Shown: one piece after another, positions 1-10,707 of the stretch
How the letters are laid out: the number at the start of each line of letters is the position of its first letter
Numbering within the stretch: position 1 is the first letter of the stretch
NCBI GenBank assembly: GCA_035772785.1
Contig: JAOCPU010000036.1
Coordinates: forward strand, 274,417-338,416
From: Phlebiopsis flavidoalba
Lineage: Eukaryota > Basidiomycota > Agaricomycetes > Polyporales > Phanerochaetaceae
Direction: 5' to 3'
DNA: 64,000 bases
Program-made: the position numbers and the translations under genes
Notes under the pieces: generated by a model
What the model was told of the DNA's origin: nothing
The model's database searches: none
What the model saw: only the letters and a program-made list of their open reading frames with translations

Positions 1-550
1 CCATGTTGGCGACCTCGGCGACCCTCGACCCGCGCCTCCGTGACACCAACGCGCATAGCAAGACCGTCCTTCTCTCCCTCCAGAGCAGCAATCCAGCTCT
101 GAGCCGCCCCAAGCGCAGACTCGAACCAGTCCCGCTCCCCCTCGACGACCGCCTTGGCCTCTCCGAGCTCCTTGACAGTCATCCTCGAGTGCGACACGGC
201 GGTCCCTCTCCTCCGCGAGCTGGGCCTTCAGCCCCTCGACTTGGGCGACGACGTCGTAGTACCTCGACTGCTGCGCGAACCTCTCGGCTGTCGAGGTGTG
301 GATGTTGTCGAAGAGCGCGCTGTAGAGGCTGCGGCCCTCCGCCTCGAGCTTGACAATCTTCTCCTCGGGGGGGGAGGGAGCGGGAGGAGGAGGAGCAAGA
401 AGGGGGGAAAACAGGAAGACGCAACTGAGGGCGGGTGGTGTGGTCAGCGACGCGACGAGTAAAAGAAGAGGTGGGGCTTACGTTGATGGCGCCAGAGGCA
501 GGAGCAGTAGTGAAACCACGAGTGAAGAGACCAAGCGAGTGAGAGTCCAT
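1..550 (-). CDS. Coiled-coil protein, copy A (5' part; continues beyond the left edge)
   Basis: The start is the minus-strand ATG at 550. Exon 1 (482-550) encodes 23 residues beginning MDSHSLGLFTRGF and ending ASGAIN, followed by a GTAAGC donor. The next exon, entered after a pyrimidine-rich stretch near 370, encodes a Glu/Lys/Arg/Leu-rich heptad-like sequence (EKIVKLEAEGRSLYSALF, then VVAQVEGLKAQLAEE) typical of a long coiled coil. It is closely matched by the gene at 3,712-6,134, including exon 1, its donor and the upstream region, so the two are tandem paralogues. The coiled-coil frame is broken near 180 by a small indel relative to the repeat pattern. Function is unknown. Coiled coils of this kind occur in tethering, cytoskeletal and chromosome proteins, and nothing here picks one. 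Confidence 0.6.
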
Positions 551-1770
551 GGTGCAGAATGTTGAGTATGAGTAGCTGTGGGGTGTGGTGGTAGGACGAG
601 AGATGCTTGGTGGGGAAACAGGAGGGCTCGCCGCGTACAAGAGGCCGCGCGCATGGGCTGACCCGTCCAGATTGAAATCCAACATGCGCCAGCCCAGCCT
701 GCTGCCCTCCGCGCACAAACACGCACAAACCTGAATTACCTTTCGTTTTGTCGTGCTTTGTTACTGTCAGAATAGAAACACAAACGTCGTACTCGTATGT
801 TGCGAGACCCATTCCCACGCCACGCCGCGCGACTGTTGCCCGTTACAAGCGTTTTCGCTTTCTCATGAACAGATTCGAGACATCCTGTGCGACGAGAAAG
901 GAAGCAAGTCGGTGCCTTACAGGACACTTTGTGAGGGCCCTAGGCGTTATGTGCGTGCCCTCCCGCAGCGACGTCGATGTGACGTATTCGCCGAAAGTTC
1001 AGCCCGTGGACGGCAAACAAAACTTCAGAACGGGCGTAGTAAAAATCTCGGTTCGGAGACCTAGTTGAGATTATCCCGTCGTTATCTAGTATTGAGCTGA
1101 CATATTACCGAGAGAGGGCGGGATGAGTCGTGCTCGGGGTTAGAGTTCAAGGAGAGTATATGCAGGGATTTTTCTTGGGTTCTTCTGCATGAGTGTCGAC
1201 GTAAGGGGCTCGTCGGATGATTGCACTCTTGAAACGGCCAGAAGCACAATGCAGCCCAGATGGGAGTGAGCCCCAGCAATGAGGGCTGCGGGGACAGCGT
1301 GAGGCCAGCCCGTCCTCGCGCAATATTGAGATGAGAGAGACCAAGCGAGAGGAGGCGTATGTCGTCGTGTATGGGTGGAATCTTCATGTAGAGTGTAGAC
1401 TCTAATTCATTCTTCCGGAAATTCATAGCAGTGTAAAGGCGGCCCGACTGCAGTGTGATAACAAGCCTTGCATTTAGTCGATTCATAGAGCACAATTCGG
1501 GGCCGACCGACAAGCAGCCAAAACAACCGCTGCTAGCTTGCCTTCTTTCTCTCATCAAAGTTATAGACGAGCCAAAGAGCTAGATGAAGAGCCATTCGGA
1601 TGGATGAGCTCCCGACAGAGGCCCATGCAAGAATCGGAGCGAGGGCTTCAAGGGGACGCGAAGCAGCTTGTAATTGGAGTAATTGCCGCTCTTGCTGGTA
1701 CGTGCCTACCGCGTTACTTCCGTGTGTAAGGATGACGGTCTATAGTCAAGAGAAATCCAAGAGGAGCCAG
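1..1770. repeat. Segmental tandem duplication, copy A
   Basis: This stretch matches 5,590-7,085 along most of its length. Shared landmarks are the coiled-coil gene start, the promoter-side block at 601-735 (matching 6,185-6,320), and a block around 1,680-1,770 (matching 6,990-7,085). The offset falls from 5,584 bp at the left to 5,309 bp at the right, so indels have accumulated since the duplication. The remainder of copy A lies outside the window. Confidence 0.75.
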
Positions 1771-2822
1771 TGATTGATTGCGTGCCGGGACAAGAATAGA
1801 TCTGGAGTCATGGTGGACCTTGAGTGCAAAAACCCGACAGTGGACGCCACGTAATGGTCGCATCAGCGCACCAGCGCCCACGTTACCATATCGGGACAGG
1901 GGGAGCGACACCACCCGCGGGTGCCTTGCGCTGTACGATACCTTTGGTAAAGGGCACACGCGTATACTTCGCGATGTTTTTATGCTGTATCATGCTATCT
2001 AGTAACAATATTGCAAAAGTTTCCACGCTTTTCTGTATTTTTCTATGCCCTAGAATAAATATGAACTGGGCATTTGAGCCTTTGGCTCTTCGCCTCTGTT
2101 GCTTACACTCGCACTACGTGGACACTCCGATAAAGTACACTATGCATTCATTATCCGCCATATTCTACACTAGGTACGAGTATCTACATTAAGGTTACGA
2201 GTCCCTCTTGCCCGACTCCGCGGCGGGGAGTCCGTGCATGTGTCTATCATACGTTACACACCCGGTGACCGTGACAGTGGGCGAAGGGCGACGGCCTGAA
2301 AACACGCTACGCAGTACGGCTGTTAGTGTCTCATTGTCAACGAGCCTGAATCCCTGGCAGATAGCCTTCGAACTCGTCAACGAAGATGAGGTGCATGAGA
2401 ATCTACGGGCGCACTGAGTGAGGCTACGCGGCGGGCAGTAAACGTCGTTTGGCCAGATCCCGCTGGGTGTTCAAGAGAAGTCAGGACGGGCCTCTCATCA
2501 TGCTTACATACATCCCCGCTCACCATACCATACATTGGCTAAATGCACGTCGTAATATCCTACTATGCGCCATGATCACTATTAAATATTGACCCACGAC
2601 GTGAGTGAAGGACACGATCGCGCGCATTGAACGTCTTCTCCTTGACAGTCTGAGTCTCTCACACAATCGGAAAGGTAGTGTCACGACACGAAGAAATATT
2701 TTCCAGATGCAGCACTGATTATACGGTACAAATCAGAGGCGCGCGCCATGTTCCAGCCATCCATCTGGGGCTTTGCTTTATATACTGAAACTACAATGTC
2801 CTCCAGTCCGCCCAGAACAAGT
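551..2822. other. Intergenic; no supported gene
   Basis: From 551 to about 1,770 this is the upstream flank of the coiled-coil gene and belongs to the tandem duplication. From 1,770 to 2,822 I see only short overlapping ORFs on both strands, with no conserved motif, no coherent exon chain and no RNA gene. Confidence 0.5.
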
Positions 2823-3539
2823 CTACCAAAGCATCGAACCATGTTTTTCATCATTCCGAAGATTTTCGAAAATGGGGGCCTTAAATGTGTTGTTCTGTTT
2901 TTTCGTCTCCCATGGAGGTCGTGAGGGCGATCCGAGTTCAACTCTGAGGCATAAGTCGAAAGGCGTCCAAGAGGATCCAAGATCCAGGATCTGGCACAGA
3001 GGATCGTCCCCTCGCCATACGCGAGGGTGTTGGGTGGTGATGATTGGGAATGGGAAGGGCTGGGTCGCGCAGAAGCAAAAGGGAGACGAAATGAAGCGAA
3101 GGATGGGGAAGAATGAAGTAGTAGAGGGCGAAAATGGAGCATTGGTGGGGAGAATCTTCATCGTGATGAAGAGTTGACGAGACTGAATTGCAGTCTCGTC
3201 GGCGGGGGGCTGTGGGTGGGTGATGTGGTGAATTGCAGTGAGCCTGGACTCATCGTCCAGGATAGAGTGGGAGTCCGCGCCCTCCGTCGGAGGAAAGTCG
3301 ACGAGGTGAATTGCAGTCTCGTCGCGTAGTATGGGAGTGGGATGTGTGATGAGTGCGGAAGGTAGTTCGCGATCGGGAATAGTGCTCCTCCAATTCGAAG
3401 GACGACGGCACTGAATTGCAGTGTCGCCTAAAGGGTATGTGGTGTCGATGCGTGGGTATGATGCGCCGATGCTAGTCGATGAGATGTGTGGAGACGGGAA
3501 AGCCCTCGATCTACGAGGGTGGGAGAGTGGTCTCCGCAT
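2823..3539 (-). other. 238-codon ORF over a hairpin-rich stretch; coding status doubtful
   Basis: A single open frame runs through a stretch with a recurring DNA core, so the translation contains recurrent peptides (DTAIQ, DETAIH, LTAIH, DETAIQ). The predicted protein is rich in Pro, Ser, Thr and Arg, has no recognised domain and no signal peptide. I think the repeats are in the DNA (see the hairpin cluster) and that the ORF may only be open by chance. Confidence 0.2.
3009..3519. repeat. Cluster of small perfect inverted repeats with a repeated TGAATTGCAGT core
   Basis: Perfect stem-loops seen directly: 3009-3027 (stem CCCTCGC, loop CATAC), 3176-3200 (stem GACGAGACTG, loop AATTG), 3243-3261 (stem CCTGGAC, loop TCATC), 3281-3293 (stem CCTCCG, 1-base loop), 3299-3324 (outer stem CGACGAG) and 3503-3519 (stem CCCTCG, loop ATCTA). 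The 11-mer TGAATTGCAGT occurs at 3184, 3229, 3307 and 3412, twice in the apex of such a hairpin. Four of the six stems enclose exactly five bases. No known element is recognised. Confidence 0.6.
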
Positions 3540-3711
3540 ATTAGGTGGAAGGCATTATCGCGGTCGCGTCTCCGCGTATAGGTGTTGATTGGGTGGGGGA
3601 TTATCGGGTCGTGAAGAGGCTCCAGGCCCCGGTATTAAGGATGGTGACTAGGTGTCGATAGATAAGGATATATGGCGATAAATAGTCGAATGAGTCCCAC
3701 GAGTCCGAAAA

Positions 3712-6134
3712 TCAAGCATATCTATGGATGTGAAAGTGGGATGAGCGGTACTGCACGATGTGAGTATGAAAAATACTTACGGAAAAATGTTCCAGGAAAA
3801 CCGACCGCGCTCACGCGTACCAGACCGATCGGTACCAAGACGCCAAACATCGTCCTCATCGGACTGGCCGGGGGGTGCCGAGAACCGAGTTGACAGCCGA
3901 CAAGTGCATGGGACGCCCAATCAGGTACCGTTGTCCATGTCGGGCAGGCCAGCGGTGGCGAGGTCCTCGTCGAAACCGTCCAACCGCATCAAGAATCCGT
4001 TCGGGTCCATGGGACCGTGACCGCCGATCCTGTCGTCCCATGGGCATGGCTACGAACACCCTACGTTTCCTCGTCCTCGTCCTCATCCTCCGAGCATTCG
4101 GACTCGTTGGCCTCCTTGTAGAACTTGATCATGTCCACCAGGACGACAACCTGCTTGCGAAGGTTACGAGCTACACGCATGACAGCGTGTCCCTGCTTCT
4201 CCTCGAGGACGACCACGGCCCGCGTCTCCTCCTCGAGGAGCGACCGTGAGGTCCTTCTCCGTACGACGGGCGCCTTCTGCTCAGCCGCAAGCTGCGCCTC
4301 CAACTGAGCCTTGACAGGAGACCGCTTCTCCTCCTTGAGACGCGACGTGAAGATCTCGAGGTCCTCCTCGGTACGACGGTGGGCTCCTGCTCCGCCTCCA
4401 ACTCCGCCTTGAGGGCCTTGTTCTCCTCCACGACCTTCAGCTTCCGCTCATGCGCAGCTCCCGCGACTTCCTGCGTGACTTGCAACCGCCGCTCGAGCCC
4501 GACGCTCCTCTCCTTCTCGGCCTCAAGCTCGGCCTCCGCGTCCCGATGGGCCCTCTGCCGCTCCGATGCAAGTTGCGCCTCGACGTCTGCAAGCTTCTTC
4601 TCCAGCGCAAGACGCTCGGTGTCGTGGTGTAACCTGCGCCTCGAGGATGGTCTGGTTGAGCGCATCCACCTCGGGTCGTGTGTTGGACCTCCATCGCACC
4701 ATGTATTGAGTGAGCGCTTCTTCCATCGAGGTCCGGAGCTGAGAGGTCTCGTGCTGAAGGGGGTCGATGATGTCGCGAAGACGGCCGTTGTCCTCCGTCT
4801 CACTCCCGAGGACAGCTTCGAGGGTGGCCTTCTCGCGCCTGAGGTCGACGATGGCAGAGGAAAGGCGGAGCACTTGCTTGAAAGGTGGGCGGCTTGGCGG
4901 CGGAATGTAACCTGAGGAGCGTTGAAGAATACGCGTCTTCTTCTGCTCCGTTGTCGAGGCTGGTGGAAATGCTAGCGATGGTGCGGTTCTGCTGAGAGTT
5001 GAGAGCTTTCGACTTTCAAGAGGCAGGCGGAAAGCTCGTAGGTCCCGTTCGATGATGGGGATGGTCGAGACCGCCTTGGCACCTGCCTCGCGCTCCGCGT
5101 TGAGCTCGACACGGAGTCCCTCGCAGTCGGTGGTAAGCTTCGTCCACCTTGACCTTCGACGTCTGAAAGGCATCCAGCGAGGGCCGGCCTTTTTCAGCAG
5201 AGATGGTGACGACGACTTCAGCGTGTGCGCTTCGTTCTTCGTCAAGCTCAGTCACGGAGCTGCTTGCGGTCCTTCTAGCGACGCTTCTTAGCCGTATGCA
5301 CGCCACGAACCCCAGAGACGAAGAGAGAGAGAACAGATCTTGTTGCGTGCAGCACGCAGCGCAGCCTTGGAGTTGTTCTCAGCAGCCTTTCTCGTGGATA
5401 CTGACCGCCTCGACAAGCCCGTCGCGCTCAACAGAGACGGCCTTGAGCTCCGTACGAAGCTCGGTACGCTCAGTCGCAATCGCATTTGTCCTCTGCGCCA
5501 TTCTAACGATGGCGGTTCTTGAGCTTGACTTTCTGCGTCTTGACTTCGGCGGTCTCCTTCTGGGCGGACGTCGAGAGTAGCGGCGAGCTCCTTGTTGGCG
5601 ACCCTCGACGACCTCGACACGCGCCTCAGAAACACCAACACGCACGGCGAGGCTCCTCCTTCTTCCCCCTCAAAAGCAGCAATCCTAGCTCTGAGCGTCC
5701 CAAGCGCAGACGCGAACCAGTCCCGCTCCCCTCGACGACCGCCTTGCCTCCGCAAGCTCCTGAACAGTCTTCTCAAGCGCGACGCGGCGCTGCTGTTCCT
5801 CCGCGAGCTGGGCCTTCAGCCCCTCGACTTGGGCGACAACGTCGTAGTACTGCGACTTGCTGGGGCGAGCCGCTCGGGCCGCCGAGGTTGTTGATGTTGT
5901 CGATGAGCACGCCGTAGAGGCGGCGGCCCTCCGCCTCGAGCTCGGCGATCTTCTCTGCAGCAGAGACAGCAGGGGGAGGAGTGGAAATGTGAGTGAAAAC
6001 AGGAAGACGCAGCTGGGGGGAGTTTCTGTCAACGACGCGACGAGTAAAAGAAAGAGGTGGGGCTTACGTTGATGGCGCCAGAGGCAGGGCAGTAGTGAAA
6101 CCACGACGTGAATGAGACCAACAGCGAAGTCCAT
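3712..6134 (-). CDS. Coiled-coil protein, copy B, with several frameshifts
   Basis: The start is the minus-strand ATG at 6,134, by homology to copy A. Exon 1 (6,068-6,134) is 67 nt against 69 nt in copy A, so it carries an indel. The body is a long Glu/Lys/Arg/Leu/Ala-rich coiled coil (for example EKKLADVEAQLASERQRAH), spread over all three minus frames because of repeated indels. Near the C-terminus is an acidic patch (SECSEDEDEDEET, about 4,060-4,100) and a Gly/Asp-rich tail (GPMDPNGFLMRL). A first possible stop is at 3,921. Alternatively a GTACCT donor there and two more short exons (SDEDDVWRLG and on) carry the frame to 3,712. The product may be a large cytoplasmic or nuclear scaffold; no family could be assigned. 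The indels are either assembly errors or pseudogene lesions. Confidence 0.55.
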
Positions 6135-7085
6135 GATGTAGAATGTTGAGTATGAGTAGCTGTGTAGTGTGGTGGTAGGACGAAAGATGCTTGGTGGGGA
6201 AACAGGAGGGCTCGCCGCGCACAAGAGGCCGCGCAGGGCTGACCCCGTCCAGATTGAAATCCAACATGTGCCAGCCCAGCCTGCTGCCCTCCGGACACAA
6301 ACACGCACAAGACTGCACTACCTTTCGTTTGGTCGTACATTGTTACTGCCTAGAATAGAAACAACTGTGATACTCGTATGTTGCGAAAAAACCGTTCCCA
6401 CGCCACGCCGTGGTCAGTCACAAGCGTTTTCGCTTTTGCGCGTATGCGAGCACATCGCGTATGAGAGGCAAATCAAAGCAATCCCAGCTCTTTGACCGAG
6501 CACTTTGCGAGAATCCTAGGCGATTATATGCGCCGTCCCTTCCACGGTGATTTCGATGGAGAGGCATTCACCGGAAGTCCAAGTTTGTGGACGGCAAACG
6601 GAGCCCCAGACCGTGATGAGCGAGGCGGATACCCAGCTTGAAGAATCACAGCGTCAAATCCAGTCTGTCCACGTTGAGTATTAAACACACATGATAATTG
6701 CAGAAGAGCCGGCCCCATGTGCGGCGGAATCCCAGGTGAGACTCCAAGTGAGAGTATATGCGCGTCCTCCGACAGCAGGTGTCGGCGAGAAAAGCCCAAC
6801 AACCGTGCATATTCGTCCAACAGTCCCTTTGAAAAGAGCCATAGCAGAGCAAAGACCGTCCAACCGAAAGCAAGACGACGCGCGTCCTCCAATCAGCGCA
6901 AAACCACAGGAGCACAAATCCGGAGTCGACCAGCAGGCAATCAAGCTGAACATTGCCCGACACACCAGGATATCCCACTCTCAATAGGAGTAATGGCCAG
7001 TCTTGGTGGTACACGCCCAGCCTTATTCCAGTGGAATAAAGCGACGATCTATAGTCGAGAGAAGTCAAAGAAGAGGCAGTGATCG
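5590..7085. repeat. Segmental tandem duplication, copy B (portion matched within the window)
   Basis: This is the counterpart of 1-1,770. Matching blocks include the 5' part of the coiled-coil gene, the following block ending in a run of CACAAACACGCACAA, and a block around 7,000-7,085 containing TCTATAGTC. The gene body left of 5,590 should match sequence beyond the window's left edge. Confidence 0.75.
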
Positions 7086-9670
7086 AGCCTGCACAGAAGA
7101 GATCTGGACATGGTGTGGACACTAGAGCAAGATGTTAGAAGCGCCGAGTAGCGAATTTCGCAATTGCAAACGTCGCGTCGATCATCCTGACACGATGCGC
7201 AGCAAACACCACATTTGCAACTTCCTCATTTCACAAACGGCCAAACTCACCGAAAACCCCAACGCCACGCAATCACACACTCAAGGACGAGGATTTTAAC
7301 CGAAACCATCGGTATATAAACTTCACTCACTCAAACAAAAAAACCTCACTGCAAGGCACACCGCCGATCCAACCGGGAAAATACCTACAAGTCTGTATAG
7401 AACAGTCAAACATATCGCCAGCTTTTTGTGTCTTTTCGCGACGCTCACCCGCAGAGAAGAGCTAATCAACAACAGACAGCGAAGAGCAGATTACAAGGGG
7501 AGAAGTTAAAGGGGTCATGGTCATGCGCCGACAAAACTCGCCGGCAGTGTCTCAGTGGGGAAGAGAAAGGAGAGGAGCGTGCGGTGTTCAGCGCGCTCTA
7601 GGTGTGCGGGTGATATAGGGCGAGAGAGTCCCGAGGCAATGTCTCGTAGTCTAGACAAGTTCCTGGACGAAGACCGCGCAGATCGCTCCCGTTGTCTCCA
7701 GCTCGGGGGTGTGCTTTACGCTGAGGACGCTCGGGCTGACGGAGCGCGCCGGCACATTTTATGTGCCGACCCCGGCGCCACATGGCGACGGTGTGTGCTA
7801 GTAGTGCTTGCCGCTGGTGTGTGCCGCCGAGTCACGCGGACGCGGAGGTGGCCGCGGAGGAAGACGGTGCCGGACGCTGAACGAAAACTACATAAACACC
7901 ACATCTCACATCGATAGTGCAAAGTTGGTACTAAGAATCGTCTGTGCGTTATACAAATGACCTGAGCTCGAGGAGCCTACGGTGGACGGCACCAGAGATG
8001 GTGCCAGCGCGACGGGCTTTGGAGGTGACGGAAGGTGGCGAGCCTGACGCTTTGGGGTGCCCCCCCCCGGTCGCCGCTGCTGCTAACCTGTGTGGGTCAA
8101 CAGCTGCAGACGAGAGTCCGAGCCGAGGTGGGTCGCAGTTTGTGCGTAGTCACGCGTGATGGGTCGAGTGCGCGTTCCGGTGCTGCCCACCAGAAGCGTT
8201 CCTAAGCTCACGAGTTAGGGAAGCTTAGTTCGCTACGTTAGTTCGCGGCTCCGCAGGCAGTGGTAGATTTCCCAAACAGTTACTCACTGCCCTGAGCCAA
8301 TGCATGGACGTCGATGCCGAACTGGGCGCATGGGCACGCGCTCTTATGTTGTCACGCGTACGGTTCAAACCCGCATACTTGTGTAGCCATATGCCCAATG
8401 ATTGTAACATGATGAATACAGGCTAGATGCTGACTGGGATAGAGTACTTGCCCGCGGTGATGATTCATTTGTGGAACAATCTGAGAGTAACGAGTTACCG
8501 GTGATGCCAGCGATTGCCCTCGGTCGGGTGCAGAGTTAGACCTGGACGGACGCGAGCCGTTGGAACGTACGTCTCGCGCTCCACTGAATCCTAGAGAGAC
8601 TGTGAGTAATTGCAGATGCGGCAGAGGGAAAATACGTGCGCGTGTACTTACAAGCTACGGAAGAGAAGAAAAGATAATGTCATTATTTATGAACATCAGA
8701 ATTGCGCAGCACACGGCAAAAACATATCCAGTGGTGTAGGGACGGGCTCGCTGGCAAGAGATACGGAGGCGCCAAGTTAGGTGTATTTTTGTCAAGTGGA
8801 GCAGTGAAGGTGCAAATACATACAAGATCTCACTCAGACCAGGTACTGCTGAGTGGGGGGAGTCGACCACACTCGCATGGGGGGTTGTGCTAGCAGGACG
8901 CGACAGCCGTGAGTATCCAACAGTGTGACTTGCTAGCCAAGGCACAAATGCCATACTGGGGTCTGTTGAACACTGTGAACTGCTGGGCAATCAACAAAGG
9001 CTACGGTCGGACGTACGACAGACGACGTTGGCACGGAGCCGAGGTGTGATGTAAATGGTGTCATAGCGTTGGGCGGGAGGGGGCGACGGGGACAAGGGGG
9101 AGAGGGTGAAGCACAAGAGCGGGACGGAGACAGCAAGCCTGGGAAGCGGCCGCAAAGACGAACCACCTGCGTCTTATACGCTCGGGGGTCCCCGGCCGTC
9201 ACGGCGCCAGTCACGTCACACCGCGGCCCCGTCGTTCGAGAATCGTCCATCAAAGTGCCTCCGCGTGCTGCGTCGTCCGTCGCGGCGTGCGTCGCGTTGC
9301 GTGAGGCGGTGGCCAGGGCAGTCGTCATCGCTGTCGATGACGTCGGCAGCCTCGCGCGTAGCGTTCGCGAAGGGCGTGCGCTCAGCGTTGCAGCGTGCAA
9401 CCGTAGCCGACGCGCGTGCGCAGCAACGCTTGTGCCCAGGCGCGCGGCGAGCATGCCGAGCATCACAAACCTTGCCAAGTTTGCCCGCTGCCGTTGCCTC
9501 CGAACACATCACGGTTGCGGATGCGTCTTTGCCATCCGCAACATTGATGTGCGCGACGCTAGGGTACGTAAGGAATGTGGCATCCTTGCATGACGCCACA
9601 GCTATATATACGCGCTACGCGAGATACACACGCGTTTGCCTACGGTACTCTACGCCAGAATACCGCGATG
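6135..9670. other. Long gene-poor stretch with two small hairpins
   Basis: Up to about 7,085 this is the duplicated flank. Beyond it are only short, mutually overlapping ORFs with GC-rich composition from about 9,000. Two perfect inverted repeats are visible: 7,746-7,778 (inner stem GGCACAT with a 3-base loop, possible outer GCGCC/GGCGC pairing) and 7,988-8,005 (stem GGCACC, loop AGAGAT). A minus-strand ORF at 9,216-9,599 contains the acidic motif DVIDSDDDCPG, but no conserved domain supports it. Confidence 0.4.
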
Positions 9671-10707
9671 CTACGACGCGGCGAGCAGCCGCACACTCGT
9701 CAACAGCCCAAAGTGGTCGCTCGCCCACTGCCCAAGCGGCGTCTTGACCCCAACACCCACACGCTCCGGGCGGTCGACCGCACACACGCCGTTGGGCACA
9801 TAGAGCACCTTGTCGAGCCGGCCGGGCGCAAACTCGTGGCTCGGCGGCTGGTACCCCCACGTCGTGTCCCGCCCGTCGTCCGCGCCGCCCGCCCACGCGT
9901 CGCAAAGGCCCACCGCGCCCGGCAGCAGCGCGTCCGCCGCCGCGATCGCGTTCATGTCCCCCGCGACGAGCCCCGCGTGCACGCCCGCGCCCCGCGCCGC
10001 GTCCGCCGCCGCGCGCAGCTGCCACGGCCGCACCGGCGTGCCCTGCGCGAGCGACTCGAGGTGCACGTTCACGAGGCGCACCGTGCGCTCCGCCCCCTCC
10101 TCCTCCTCTTCATCGTCATCTTCCCCAGGCAGGCCAAGCCGCACGTCGACAGCCAGCGCGTGCCGGCGCATCGGCGAACACGCATACTCGAGCGTATACG
10201 CGCGCACCACCGGAATCGTGCGCGCAACGAGCGTGACGCACCCCGCGCCCGCGCCGCGCGGCCAGTGCTCCGCCTTGGCGGGCGCGACGACAAAGTGCGC
10301 GCGCACCCACGCGTGCTCGAGCAGCGCGGGCAGCGCGCGCGCGTGCACCTCCTGCAGGAGCACCGCGCACGGCTAGGGCTGATCGCCGCGGGCCGCCGCA
10401 GCGGCGACACCGACGTGCTGGATGGTGCTGTGAGCAGCGGTCGTGAGCGCGATTTTTGCGTTTGCGCGAACGCCCGTTCCAGTCATCAGCTGGGCATGCT
10501 GCTGCTCGAGATGCGCTCTGTGCGTGCGATTGAGGGCGCGTGGGCTGGATGGGGAGCGGCGAGCGCGAGCGCGGGTCGGCGTGCGAAGATTGGCTCGGGC
10601 TGCGGGCCCCCCGAGAGCTGGAGGGCGAGGGCCGACGGGTCGCGCGCGCGAGCGGCGGCGCGGAACGAGGCGCGTCTTTGCTCCGCTGTCCGCGAGTGTG
10701 TCTCCAC
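9671..10707 (-). CDS. Endonuclease/exonuclease/phosphatase-fold protein, TDP2-like; interrupted
   Basis: The C-terminal 230 residues are in one frame and carry the classic metal-dependent phosphodiesterase motifs in order: LLQEVH (about 10,350; metal-binding Glu), VNVHLESL (about 10,060), GDMNAI (about 9,950) and WASDHFGLL (about 9,720; catalytic Asp-His). This pattern is that of the DNase I/TDP2 family, which cleaves phosphodiester links; the fungal TDP2-like branch is the best guess. A likely N-terminus is the ATG at 10,707 (METHSRTAEQRRASFRAA), in another frame. An in-frame TAG at 10,373-10,375 sits four codons before LLQEV in the frame that continues upstream, so an intron, an indel or a true nonsense change lies there. 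A run of Asp/Glu (about 10,100) forms an acidic loop. The substrate is not established. Confidence 0.75.

Noticed and set aside
8285..8365. Possible tRNA, because of GGTTCAAACCC at 8,350
   Set aside because: Only the B-box-like string fits; no acceptor or anticodon stem pairs at the right distance.
9106..9747. 213-codon plus ORF in GC-rich sequence
   Set aside because: Arg/Ser/Ala-rich with no motif, overlapped by similar ORFs on both strands; typical of chance frames in GC-rich DNA.
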